NCBI RefSeq assembly: GCF_032854445.1
Contig: NC_088300.1
Coordinates: 66,438,984-66,502,983, forward strand
Origin: Liolophura sinensis
Taxonomy: Eukaryota; Mollusca; Polyplacophora; Chitonida; Chitonidae
DNA: 64,000 nucleotides
Reading direction: 5' to 3'
Below are positions 35,048 to 50,000 of the stretch, in pieces; the stretch's first letter is position 1; each line of letters opens with the position of its first letter. The notes under the pieces are model-generated. The model had not been told where the DNA came from. It saw only the letters and a program-made list of their open reading frames with translations, and made no database searches. A program made the translations under genes and the position numbers.

Positions 35048-38000
35048 TCATCGGCATGTGCCTTTTAACAGGAGACTCAAGCTCTGGCCCACATCTGGTT
35101 TGAAGACCACTATTCCCTCATAAGATCCTATTTGTCTAGGTCTGAACTCTATAGGAAGTTTTACAAAGTGGCCGGCCCTGAAATAGACAGATAAAACATT
35201 TATGAAAATGTAAATGTGCATATACCAATATTTATGTTCATCCATATGACAATACAATCTGGATTCTTGGCCTCTCAGCTAATGGTGAAAATGCAGATGT
35301 ATAACAAGGAATTGTACCACCATGTCATTATGTGAAAAAGTTGCATTCTGATAGGTTTGTCTACATCTCAAATCAATTTAATGACATTGATGAAGTTAAT
35401 GAAAATACTTATCAAAGTTTTTGTCAATTTGTGACAACTCCCAATGATCATTTGTTATCAAAAAGTTGGCTAATACACATTTTAATATTAAAAATTAATT
35501 TATGATAACTGCAAACTGATATCGCTTATATTTAGGAATTCTAACAATTCTAAAATGTAATTACCTGATTTTTACAGCCGTGCGATTTAAGTAAAACGGA
35601 TCCTGTGGTGGGATGATTTCAATCTGAAAGCAAGAGATATCTTTTTACTGCCATTTGCTAAATATCTGTATGTTTGTATTCTTGGGGTTTTATGTCCTAC
35701 TAAACAAGTTTTCAGTCATATGACGAGGAGTTAGGTGTATACATAAACTGTGCCTTCCTATGTGGCCAAAGTGCTGCCTCCACTGAAGTATTACGCCAAT
35801 GACATCAGACCTGAAAACCAATCTTGTGACATTATACCGACAAAGCCAACAAAGTCATGTTTCCTTGCTCTAATCTCACAGTGCTGAGTGCTTTGCTTCA
35901 GCCCACAATTAGCAGCCAGACAAGAACAATGCTTCTGATGAGAAACAGGAAAGCTATCAACCAAGGATATTGATTTCTCTGTATCCCTATTTCTTAAGTA
36001 ATCTTTACAACAAAAATGTATGTATATATGTGTTTTCATATTCATTTTGTGAAATACTGCATTATGATTACCATATTAGTTAACGTAAATAAAATCACTA
36101 AGATTTCGTTAATGAAGCAATTCAAAAATGCTGATTTGAAAAGATGTAAATGTCTGCTACCTGGTGTAACCTGGTACTAAACTATAATGGAATTTCTGTG
36201 TTCATGTTTCTCATACAAATATATGTGATGTTCATTTAAGTGAAAGGTAGAATTCTGACCATATTGTTCTGATGGTTCTACTGTATCTCACCCTATGTAA
36301 GACATTGTCCTTGTTTTTGATCTGGGCTTTGCACTCCTCAGTCTGTCGCGTGCCCCAGGCTGCAAACTCCAATGTATCTTTGAGCAGGCGAATCACACAG
36401 CTGTTCTGCAAATCCCTAGTAAAATACAATGAAGTTATTCTTTATAATGACAGATTCCTTTTTGCAAAAAAAAAAAACAACATTAATTCTGTGTGTAAAA
36501 TGGACCCACATACAACAAAACTGTTGCCTCTAGGTTTTGTCCAAGTTCGCAGAACCTAAAAAATGATATGAATAAAAAGAAAAGAAGTATTTTTTTTATC
36601 ACTTACTGAAAAGCAGCAATCAAAATATGATATGTAACTTAGAGGCAGACTAAATTCTCTCAGAAGTTTAGCAGCAAGAAGCAGCTAGCTTTATATTGTT
36701 CATGCTGGCTTCCTCTCCTGCTGTATGTGGGAAGGTGTGTCAGCAACTTGTTGATGATAGTGGAAAACAATGTATAAAAGCTCACTTGGGTGGCTGAGTT
36801 TGCCTGGACCTGTCAGAACTGACAGAGGACATGGTTGTGTCCGAGGTTTGAGGGTAGTGATCCTGTAGGCTTGTCACCCGAGGGCTGGATGGTGGCAGGG
36901 CCTGTGAACAGAGATGCTCCTTATTAGTACACTGGATCATATAAGTATGACCATATAAGGCCTTAAAAAAGATATTTTGGATGCCATTAATTAGGTTTGT
37001 CCGATAAGAAATTAATCAAGCTGCACAAAAAAACTGTTAAATGGCCCTATAAAGTGGATGAGTCAATCAGAACTTGATAAAGCCAAACAAAAAAACAAAC
37101 AAAACATGCATTTTATTCTTCGACTTTTCAATGCCATTCCTGACCAACTATTTGAAAACACATCAGGGAAATTACTAAAGATGGTTTCACTTTTTTTGTT
37201 CACCTGTCTTGAAATGATCAAATCAGAAAGCACTTACCTCGCCTAACAGTTGCACCCTGTCAATGGTTTGATCACAGCCATTGTCATTTGTTTTCCGGAC
37301 TTCCCAGAATTGAGAGAAGTACCCTATGTCCTGTGGTTCAAACTGAACAAAGACCTGAAAAATAAAAAAATTATATCATGAAAAGTGTATTTTGTGAACA
37401 TGAAAGAATTACTAAAATTTGGGATATGGTCCTAAGTTTAGAAGTATAGATAAAAACCAGTACATGAAATTTGGGTGGTTCACGTAACCAATTCTTACGG
37501 GTTTTAAGACGTGAATATCTGATAGTTTAGTTTGGCCACCACACAAAAACAGACCAATCTTTCGTACAAATTGGTTACAATCCAACAGGCTTATAGAGTC
37601 ATCATCCCTGTCTAATAAATTTTGTTTCATCTAAAGGGTGAAATGATATAACCATTGACACGAGGGAATGTCAACAATGACCAGTTCATGGAAAGTTGTT
37701 GACTAGCGAAAGTTTAAATTCTGTTCAAGTTTTATTGTCACCTTTCTCCGCCTACCGCCAGATCACCAAAAACACAATACATAATTGATGAATGCTCCCA
37801 GCTAGCATATGTTGTGTACGTAACAAAAAGAGACATGTAGTGCATAGGCTCATGGCAGGAGACAGCACAGAAGCATTGGCCCGATTAATATATAGAGCAT
37901 GGACCTTTGCAAAATTTGGTCAGAGCAGAAAGCTGGTGACTGCATTTAGTGCACAATGGCGTTTCTGTTTTGTTGTAGCTATTGTAATGTCATACCCTGA

Positions 38001-41000
38001 GGATACCCAGCAACCTAGTGTGGGTAACTTTTATGCATTTCAAGTGCTGTCTCTGTGGGAAGGTTCCAGGAAACAGATCAGCATAACTGATCTATCATTC
38101 TGCACAATTACACTAGACATAACCGACACGCGAATGACAGCCAAATTTAGTGGCCAGCACATTATTAAACCAGTGTGTTACACTGCCAGTTCAGTATACA
38201 GTGCAGAAGAACATGTTTGAGTTTTAGCATTTAAGTGACTTTAATTGCTATCAATCTTTGATAGCTACAGTTATCTTTGATTTATGCCATATATATATAT
38301 ATATTATTACCATATCAGCATATCCACATTTCTCATATTTTTGTAGAAAAAACTTTAATATTTTGACATATACATATAGCTCCTATACTCCCACGAGGGG
38401 AGATTCTCACTGACCATGGCAACCAGGATCATTGTATATATGTTAATCTTTTTGAGGTCTGAAACTACAATTTTATTAAGATTCTCAAAAAGACACAATT
38501 ACAGCCTGACTGATTGTTTTCTTATATCTCTGTTTCTATTAACAAGAAAGTGAAGTCCAGCAGATTCACCTGTATATTTTCTTGAGGCTGAAGGTCGCCG
38601 GATGTCCGTGAAAACTTGAAAACATCGTATTTAATACGCTGGACCTTGCTGGAGGTCTCTCCAGTCTCGGGTATCTTGTCACATGAAATGTAGAAGAATT
38701 ATTACATGTATTGTCCACATTTCAATCAATGTCTCAAAAAAAAAAATTAAATAGAAATAAAAGTAGAAAGCTACTATATTCCAGCCCAAGTCTTAAAATA
38801 TAATGCAATATTCAGTGCAGAGGGAAACATAATTGCTGGCATAGATTAAATAACACCAATATGTTAAAAACAATGATTCATCTACCCATAACCTGAGACA
38901 TCATTTAATTCCAATATTCTGTACAAGCTTGACCAAGGCGAATAGAATCCACCAAATAAAGAAGTTAAGGCAGGTCGGCAATTAATGATCAACTGCAATC
39001 CCATGCCAGCTGATAACACAGACGAAAATTAAAAGCTGCAGCTAAATTCTGTTTCTCTACAGAACAAGCATTTAATATCCCACACTGATCATTATACAGA
39101 CATTTCTATCAATTACAAAAATTTAGTTTCTTCAGTACTGTTGTGAGTGAACAGAGAATTGAAATTAGTGAAATGAACAGCTGGCTTGTTACGACCAAAG
39201 TACAATACTGTTTGATAGAAAGGTTTGACAGGGCAGATACGTTCTTCACGGAATGTCTTCGGCACAGTGCAAATCTGTATTTTCCAGTTGTGATCACAAC
39301 AGAAAGCGTATTTATTACTGCTATGACAGATTCATGATCCACTAACCTTGAGGAAGGGAGGGGTAAATGGGGAGAGAGTCCAGATGATGGACTTGTCTGT
39401 GGTGTTAGACAGGCTAAATGTCGTCTCTGAAAAAGTAATAAAAGACTTCTTCACACTGACGTTATGTTAACGCCATAACCATTTAATATTCTGGACATTA
39501 ACATATCCTATATCACCCGTAATACAGGCTTATTCAAAACCTTTCCGCAAATATCTTCACTCATTTTTTTTTTTGAATTTTTACACACTGATCTTTGAGT
39601 ACAATTCTTTGTCAAGATTATTCATGTAATGTATACATGTACTGGTAATATAATGCATGCATACAATTCGAGTCATTGTTCACGAAGGACAAATTTATCA
39701 TTTTTCTGAACATGTGTAATGCACATATAAGAATCATTTTTTTTTTTTAATTTAAAAAAAAAAAGCTATTTGTTTGTCTTATTTTGAATATTCTTAAACA
39801 TTAAGTATGATTCAACCTGGGCTTGAAGCCATCCTGAAACACTAAACCACATACCTGTAGACTCTCCCACTCTACTGGCGTTGAAGATAACCTGCTGCTC
39901 AGCTGGGGAGGGCAATTTACTCCTCTGTTCATCTTTTTTCAGCTTATTTGTATGTGTAGGGGACGGCCTTGTAACATTCTTTGATATAGCACCCAGGGGT
40001 TTTCCTGGCTGATGATTATTATCAGCCTTTGTCATTTGTTGCATTGTTGTAGGTGAATTGTAAGAGCGCCGTGACGGTGCAGTGTCTGGGAAATCTACAG
40101 GTGTGGGCTGACCAGGCAGGGACGCTGCCCTGACAGGTGGACTATTCTGCTGGCTACTATTGGTGTCAGCCGCTTTACGCTGTGCAGACACACCTGCCTG
40201 AGGGGAGGATTTCTGCTTGCTGCTGTTTGCAGCAGTAGTCTTGGGTTTTGAAGGTGCACAATGCTGACTGTTCCTTGCATTGCCATGGTTATTAAATGCA
40301 GAACTCTCTATATTGCTAACTTTTTTCTCCTCAACACTTCTCACCAGAACAGAGACTGTCTAAAAGTGTAAAGAAAGCAAATACATACAGATTAAACACT
40401 GTATGTCTCTGAGGTCTTATAAAAAATTCATAATTAACATTATGGCTGTGTGAATACTATCAGCACAATGTGTTGCTTCTAGCCTACCATATTTACATGG
40501 GATGAAATCAAAACAAGTTATTCTAAACACCTAGGCTAAAGACAAAATACAAATGGGTCGTAACAGATTTTTTCTTCTTTTTACAGTGGCAATTATATGG
40601 TGAAGTGGACAACGTAACTAGGTTACAAGAATAACGACTTCTATTTATTCTTCAGCATTATTTTGGTACAGATACCAAACAGTGATAGCGTTTGTTATCA
40701 ATATAGCCTCATTTTCTTAACCAGACATTTGATATAACTTCTTTATTGTACTTACTTACAGAGTTTTCTGAAAAACTTAACCTTGAAAAAGTCATGACAC
40801 TGTTTGACAAAGATTCCAAGATATTCAGCACAACATTTAACAGAGAAGTTTTCAACACCTGCCAGTGGCTGACAAAGCTAAATCACTGCTGTAACATGAC
40901 CCACCTGACTCTCCAGCTGTGTGTCCACTCTGATTCGACCAGTCCATGGTAGAGATATTCCCTCAGAGACCAGCACGGGGGAGGGGCTGACATAAAGGCT

Positions 41001-44000
41001 GCAGGTCGCCCTGATGAAATATACAACAACAGATTTACACGTTCTGCGCACTCAAAGGCTTGGTTATGTTATTATCAAATGAAATCTATACTATTATGTT
41101 GATTTAGCTTACAATTACCATTCGCAATCAAAATGTCAGATAATAGCAAATTTTGTCGCCGAACACCAGTGGGACATTTGTATGATTCTTCCAACTTTAT
41201 TGCTAAGTCCAGCACTTAGAGATCCTCATGTGAGACGTTACACCATTATTTTATTATTTTTGCACCAAAAATTAAGTTTGTTAGACTGCTGCTTAAAAGC
41301 AGAAGAATATTTTAAAACATCACACTATAGGCTAAAAAGAGCACATTTTTTTTCTATCTGGTGGTGCCTCCTGCTAATTTTGAGATTTTTCCTGGCCATA
41401 AACTTAGGCTGAAAACGGCAAAGCTGGCATAAATCGCCGAGTCCATTGTGTCCGTCATCTTTAACACCCTGTAATTTATGCTGGGGGTGTGTTGCCTCTC
41501 AGCCAATAAGAGTCCTTAAAACTGCCTGCTTGTTCGTGTAAACTCGGAATCTACGTCCAACATTCCAGTTTCCCCGATCGTCAAACGGAAAAGAAACTGT
41601 ACTGTTTGCTACCTTCTGGGAAGAAGAAAATGTACGAACTGCACTTTGGCGGTTTCCGACGGCAATTCTCCTAACACAGAAGACTTCAGGACTAGTTCTT
41701 AGGCAAAATGGAATAGCCCACAGCTGATTTGGCGCCGACTTTATTTATAATTTATCAACTTGAGGTACATATTACAATTTTTAACGGCATGCACCTGCGA
41801 GGAAATGCATACTCTTTTCAAATGGTATTTGATATTTAAATTTTCTCCTTTAATAATCGTTGGAATCTTTTTCAAACAAGAAGTCCAGCATATCAGGAGA
41901 CAGGATTTGCTGGAGTTGTTATCTCAACACCACCACAACTAGTTTTATAAACAAAATGTTCTATGATTTCCTGTATAAAGTTTTGCTCAGATGTGATTTA
42001 TATGTACGGGTCACCAGCAACAGTTAAGATTATTGTTTTGCCATTCGCCAGCAAAAGTCATGTGATCATCTAAGGGGACGTGATTAAATATTAAGTAAAT
42101 TAAGTATTCATGTTTACGAAATAGGGGCAGAAGTCTTTCAAATTATGCCAGAATCGACAAGAAATGCTTCCGCTGCAGCAGTGCAAACACAAATGTGCAG
42201 GTATCGCTTTGATTGCAATTTGACACCTTCATCTCTTCTGCTGGTAGGACCTGTTTGCAAGTATGGATTCACGGTGTGCTAAATTCTGCAGTTTAAGAAA
42301 GCATATTTAACATGACATTTCACAAGCATAAAAAGGTACAGGATAGTCACGCACAATCTCCACATAGTTTGCTCACAATTCCCATTTATCACAAAATAAC
42401 GATAATAAAACAATCAACCTGTTGCAAAGTGCTTGTATTAAAATAATTATGATTAAAACTGAGGATAACATGAACTGTGGACTAACTGCTCAGTGAAGCA
42501 TAAGCCTGTTTATTACATTTTTGAACTCTCAGTATAATCCCCCGAGCACCTCTGAGCACCTGCTCTTGCGTGGTGCTCCCTCAATAACAACCAATCCTGG
42601 GATACGCTTTCTGAGTCCCACGGCAAAACTTTAGGTCATTTATGGTTTGTAATCAATTGTCAAGACAGAAGTACAGCCAAAATAAATTACTTAGAAATCA
42701 GGCTTTCAAATAAATCAAAACATTTTTTTAGTCTCCTATAGCAAATAATACCTTGGTGGCAATATTCCCGAATCAAACTCGACCCCAAGTCTTCTGTCTG
42801 GCCAAGATACATCAAAGCTGAAAACATACCAGTCCTTATAAAAACAGCAGCAGAACAAAACTTTTGTTTCCACATCAACTTTAGACAAAGATACTCAAAA
42901 AACCCAACACAATGATTTTTAAATATTGCAAAGACGTGAAAAAGCTTTCTAACCGATAACGAAAAAAATAACAGCGAAAGTATTTATACATCTCTAAAGA
43001 CGATAAGAGGCTCTGAACCAGTCTTGAGAGATCCCCATAATGACACACTAACATTGTTGCCACAGGAGATTATTACATGTATATTCATTACTCACCTCAT
43101 CTGGACATCTGACATGTTCTCAACTTGGATGCAGCCCTTCTTATTACAGCTCCCTTGTAATAATAATAATATATATAAAAAAAAAAAATTTACTCCTTTG
43201 TAGAATTAAGACCATATTTATATTGTAGAAGTGTGTGAAAACCCGGCGGAGTTACAGCCATATCTTAGATGGAAACACAACTGGAGGGGATTAGCTGGCT
43301 TGCAAGACTGGCAACCCTTGGCTGTAAAAGTGCAAGTTCACTAAAACAGAATCACCACAGTCCACAGGATTCTGGTTGCCATCATTTTATGTATTCATTT
43401 GACTTGTTATCACACCAACACCCACAAATATTTTTATTGCTTATTTGATTGATGCCATACTGAAGAATTTTTCACTGATTCAATGGCAATCAGTTTTATG
43501 GGTGAAGAAAACTGGAATGTTTGTGGGTAACCCAGTGTCATGTGACAAGTTACAAACTTTTCTTTGTGTGATGTATATCATATTGGTGAAAAACTAGTGA
43601 TTAAGGGCCACAGTAGTATTATTGCCAGCTTGTTGTCACCGCAGTGGGGAAATTCACAAATTCCCTGTCTAAAGCCGAGGGTAAACCCGCAACTCAAGTT
43701 TCAGAGCCCCTGAACAGCAAGTAGCTTAACCACTCAGCCATGAGCTGCAGCCTCTTGAGAATATTCAAGTATAGTCATGACTGTCAGCAGAGTTCATAAA
43801 AAGCCAAAGTAGAGCCCACAATCTCTTTAGCCAAAGAGACTGTCTCACAAAACTTCTGTAGCTGTTAGTTGGCTAAGGGTCATATAGTTGACTACCGACT
43901 AAGCAGGCTATGCCCAAAAAAAAAAAAAAAATCGACGAGGCCATTTCACAAATGTGAAACAGTCTAAAGCTTACTATAGCCGGACATGTGGCAGTTCTCC

Positions 44001-47000
44001 AGCAATCTGATCCATCATGGCAGGATCCATGGTAATGGTTAAATTTGATTCAAAACATAAATATGCACATGTATAGCTAACACAAAAAGATAATTATCCA
44101 TTTTCGTTTTTGACAAAGTGTGTAAACGAAGACCTTTTAAAACTGAATTGGTTTCCTCTTAGCCAACCTTTCAAACGTCACTAAGGATTTTGGGGTATCT
44201 TTGAAAATCTAAGACAAAGAGCTTTGGTCAACAGCCAAATATTTTCTATTTAGAATAGTTAGCTGTCTAAGGTTACCCTTTGGACATTTTGTGAAGCAGG
44301 CCCCAGAACTACTCTGTGCATGTTTCAATATCTTCAGGGTATATTCAAACATCCACATCTCACCGGTAAGGAAAAAACGGAAGTTATAGGTCTACTGAAT
44401 ACAGCTTACCATCAGCCTCCAAGTCTAAGATCAGCTGTTTTGGATAAACCTCAAGGCTGTTCATAAGATGTTTGACCTGAGTTGTCTTCCCTTGGCCCGC
44501 CCTGCTGTGAAGCTTGTTGTGTGAGAGTTCCATCCCTGCCATAACGATAGGCTTGCTGGGTACAACAGACATGTCCAGGTCTTCACTCTGTGGGCTGCCT
44601 GTGAACCTGTGGGGCATCATCTGGCTTTGGGAACTGTCCTGGCTAGTGACTGGGGACAGGCCAGCCAGTCTGTTTCTGTTGACCAGAGAGTGCGACACTT
44701 TGCCTGTTTGTTGATCCCCCACCAGGTCCTCATATGGGGCTTCTGGGGCAGGGGGGTCCCCTACCAGGCTTAACACCATCCGGGAAATACCCTTGAGAAA
44801 AGTGGCCTGGTAATTTGGGCAGTTGGGTAGCAATTCTGCACCTGGGAATGATTTTATTTTAGTGCAGATTAGACTGAAGAATTTTCCCTTTTGGAGTGAG
44901 TGAGTGCTTGGGGTTTAACATATTTGACAATTTTTCAGTCGTCGGAGGAGTCCTTAGAGTGCAGGTACTGTGCCTCCTTGTTGCAGGACGGATTTTCACC
45001 ACTCTCTTTTCTATTGCTGCTTCGCTAAGACGACTTACTGTATCATATAAAAAAGGCAAAAAAAGCCCTTATACGATATGGTCAACCAGTCGTTGCTCTT
45101 CCCCTTAATGCTGAATGCCAAGTAATGAAGCTACACCACTCTCTGTTAAGGTCTCAGGAGCAGATGCTCTACCAACAGAGCCATCAGGGCCAACCATTAA
45201 AGTTTTGAAAAGACTTATTTCCAAACAGACATTTGGAAAGGCGAAATTATATGTATCTCTTACAATCCTAAAAACATTAAGATCGGATAAAATAACATTT
45301 TGGAATTTTTAGCTATGACTCGCCTATACAACACAAAACAAAATTGAGGTCTTCTTACTTGAAACATAAAACTATCAGTGCAATTTACCTTCTTCAATGT
45401 CTGTTTCATCTTGTAGATGCACATCCAAATTCACCTTGGCTAAGGGATGATTTTGCGGAAATGGATTTTTCTTCATACCTGGCTTCATCGCCAACTCCCT
45501 TCAAACGTAACATAATATTTATTAATACTTATAAATATGAGGAAAAAAAAAAACACACTTCTCACTGTCCTCTACAGAAGGATTTTTATCTGAAGATCCC
45601 CCATAAAAATATTTGAATGAAATGAAATTTTACCTTTTGGCATCAAGTTTTCATTGTTTTACATACCTTCTATATAGTATGCGGTTGATTTCATCTCCAT
45701 AGTAGAACTTCACCGCCCCGATCACTGATGGCTTGTCTTGACATCGAGCAGCTTGGATAGGACTGGGATTCATCACCAACACCAAGCTCTGGAAAAAAAA
45801 TACACACACACAGAACACAATGAATCAGTTTATACTACATGAAAGTGACCAGGTGGAACGCATTGATCTCCAACAGGTTATACTGACACACTTTTCTCAT
45901 GGGACATACGTGATGTTGAAGGAAGGCAAGTGATCGTCTGCTATAACTTCACTACAAGCCTAGCTTGGTGGGTGTGGGGAAACCAGCCATCTGAAACCTT
46001 GTGTAACCTGCTTTTATTAGAAATGGCCTGAATTCGCTGACAATATTATTGGATTCTTTTTTTAATTGTTGCTTAACACCATAATCCAAAATTTTCCTTT
46101 TTATCACTTCAGCTTTATGGGTAGGAAGAAACTGTAGTGCCTGGGGTAAACCCGAGTCACCGGTGAAGTCTCTAAGGTGTGAAATATGTCACATTGGTAG
46201 ATCACAAGTGGTCTTAAGGGAACTTCATGGAAGACCACACAAGACAGCGAAGTTGATCATCATCACTCACTGCAATCAACAGCCTTAAGAACAATGGGAA
46301 CAGGTTAACATTCTACTTTTGAGAATGGACTTGAACCCAGAGAATGATAGCCATGCACCTTATTAAGGCACTCAGCAACCAACTGCTACAAGTAAACCAG
46401 AATTCATAAAATATGCTGGAAAAGTTAGTTCACTGTCAAGAGGAAATACCTTCCAGGAGTCTGCTTTGATGACAAATTCATTAGGCTGAACAATGGCCAC
46501 ATTTGTACTCAGTATCTGGGAACAGGTCAAATCTGCCAAGAGAAAGTAACATACCATACACTGTCACGTTTGGTGAGCAAGATTTGATGCTGATGTCTCA
46601 AGCTTCTCATGAGCTGACAATGATATTACATGGTTACACGAGTATTAATTTTGGTTTTTTATAGTAATGTGAAGATTTTAGAGACACAATATTCAAACCT
46701 AGAGACTCCTCAATTTCTTTTGTAGTGGGGATTCTTATTACGCATGATTCGAGTGGATTCTGATTACAGCTTAGAAAAAATAATCATGGTCATTGATAAA
46801 CTCCAAATTTGTCCTCAGAAACTTACCAGAAAAACAGAAAACTTTCACAAAGGCTGCTCGAGAGCCAATGTTCCACAATGTGAATCTCTGTACGTTGTTT
46901 CTGCCAACTTTAATCTCTCCAATGTTTCTGAAGTAATTCCCTCCCTTGGAGGAGTCAGCAGAATCTTCCAAGACTAGATTACTGGTGCCCCCGTGGCCAT

Positions 47001-50000
47001 TGAGAGGAACCTGAGGATAGAGTTCACTCTAGTTCACTCCTAATTGTTTACTGGATAACCATACACTATCCACACAAGTGCCCACAACAGAGCTTAACAT
47101 TTTTACATTTGAAAACGGGGAAGGGAATGCCATTGTCACCTGTATAAAGCACATGACGTTAAAACACATAAAAAGGCACTTCAAAATAAGTCAACATACA
47201 GAGTATTTCTTGCTGGATCCATCCTGTCTGATGATCAGTTTACCCTGGAATTGTGCAAGGGTAGTTGGTACAAAAGCCACATTGATGGAGTACTCTTCCC
47301 CTGGATTTACAAACACCTCTTTCACGCTGCTCAGCGCTTCCTTGTGGCCTAGCACACTTTTAATCTGTTGAAAAAAAAAAACCATATTCACACAACTGTA
47401 AGTGAACTCTTGACAACAATAATAAACCATAATTCAAAGAATAGAAATAAACATTATCCATATTCATATCCTCCTCCCCAAAAAAAACAACTAAAAAAAA
47501 AGGAAAACAAAAAACACAAGAGATAAATTCATATCCCCACCTAAATGTGACAATTATGCAAGGATCAAAGATTTTCAGCTTGTTTTCAGGGGTTACAAAA
47601 TGAATATGCATAGAAGATTTGAGATAATCTAACAATATTAGGAGCAGTTATTGCGTGGAAACCAATGACCAATGAGAACCACAATAATCAGAAGTCATGT
47701 AAAACTAAGGAAAGGATCAGGCAGGTTTTCAAAACTGACCTTCGATTTCACGCCGCCAATATGCACAGAAAGACTATCAATGCTGGATAATATTTGGGAG
47801 GAGCTATAGACAACATATAAAACAAAAACAAACAAATAACAGAGCAGTTACCTGGAAAACAGCTGTTGTCACTTCCAGCTTCAATTTAATCTGTGTCTTG
47901 GCCTGGTGGACAACGTTTAACCGCTGACAACTACAAAAAGAAAAACATAAACACAGAGCATGGTACACGTTTTCCTCAAAGGCATTATTAAAGGCAAAAA
48001 GTAAAATATATATTTATCTGATTGCAGTTTTTCATGTGTACAGTGCTCAAGAATATGTCCCTGTGAAGGCAAATTTTGAAAATACTGTGAGAAGTGACTG
48101 ATATGTATAAATGTTTGTAGCTTGAGTGTAATTTATGCAAATGAATGTTTTGATTATGGTGTTTATGTATGTTCAGTAGCTACATGTAGCTAATATCACG
48201 GCTGTATTTTTATATTATTCATATTTTTTTCTGTGTAGCCAGGGCTATCAGGTGAATATACAATAAAGTTCAAGACACAAGGTAAGCAATGGTAAGGACA
48301 CCTGACTACTGTTTACTGAAGAAGTCATGTCATCTTGATTTTTTATTACATTAATAATATGTACGTGGGAAGGTCTGCCAGCAACCTGCGGATGGTTGCG
48401 TGTATTCCCCCCACCAGGGCTCTGTCCGGCTTCTTACCACCATAATGCTGGCCGCCATAGTATAAGTGAAATATTCTTGAGCATGGCGTAAAACACCAAT
48501 CAAATAAATAAATATAATAATAATAATTTAATCTCTGACTGAACAGTCCAGATCACAAATTAATCGAGAACAAGAGACAGAAAGATGTACAAGTTATCTG
48601 ACAGGTCTAAATGCGCAGTAACAGCCAGCAATAAAGCGTATTCCACCAGTTAGCTAGGGGACCTTACGTAATGAATCAAATTATTTGATTTATTTGCATG
48701 TTATCTTGACATTAAACAGCTATTAAAATCAGGATTCTAGTGACATAAGCCTAAAATGGCAAGATTTGTATACATCTACGCATTTATGCACATGAAATAG
48801 AAGAATTCACCTAAAATTAGAAAGAAGACTTAACTTAAATCACTTCATACACTGAAAGCTTTGCATGTTAGTTAAGAGACAACCATAAACATACCCGGCT
48901 TTTCCAACTTCCACGCCACCAAATGACAGATGACTCTTGTTACAGAGTATTTGTACCTCAGGCTGGACAGGCATTGCCACTTTTGCCAGGCAATTGGCTA
49001 TAATTGTCACCTCAAACACAGGACCATCTGGATCTATGGCCATAAGTAATGCTCTGCAGGTGAAAAAAGAAATGACTTATCAGCCAAAAAAGATGTTCAG
49101 GCCCTTCACCGTTAACAAATTATTAGGCCATCATTTCAAGCAGAAAGGCAATAATATCACCACCAGAAATAATGACTAATCAGCTTAACGAGATGGATAT
49201 GTCACATATTGCCGACCAACAGTCATGATTACGCAATCATGTCAAACAGAAAACAGCAATACGATGCACATGAATTTGATTTTCAGCCTAATGTAGAATA
49301 CTGAGCCTGAATACCAGTACTAACTTAGGTCTGGACTAAAACCTCTTTATTTGTGCATAAGGCTTAACATTTAACTCACTTTTGAACAGCCACACCCAGG
49401 GAACTATTCCATGGGGTCAGTTTTGACCAAGATATAATTTAAATATGCATGTGTCATTTAAAACCCCAGAAATTCTTATTGTGACAGATAGGGCTGCTAA
49501 AGTATGTAGATGCTAACTATCACAGAGATCTGCTGTGCGTATTTTCTAGACGAGCAAATTGATTTGCTATTTAGTGTTACTGTGATGTGCGGATTTGTTG
49601 AGAGGACAGTATATTCTCTATTTAACACTGCTGTGATAGCACTATGTAAAAGCTAGCTATCATAGAGGCCAGTTGTGCAGATTTTGGGCTCCTATTATTG
49701 CGCTAGGTAAAAGTTAGCTATCAGACAGGTTATCTGATGTCTCAAAAGGACAATATATTCGCTATTTAGCGCTGCTAGAACAGATATGTAGAAATTAACT
49801 ATTTATCACTGCTATAATACAGCTATCTAGTAGCTAAGTATCGACAAGTGAATTTCTGCAGTTTTTTGGTGGGAGAATATATTTGCTATTTACCACGGCT
49901 ATAATATCATTTAGTAAAATACATTTTGCCATGATGAATAAGCATATAGGTTCCAAATGACAAGTGCTACAAAGCCAATGGTCCCACACTGTTTAACCTA

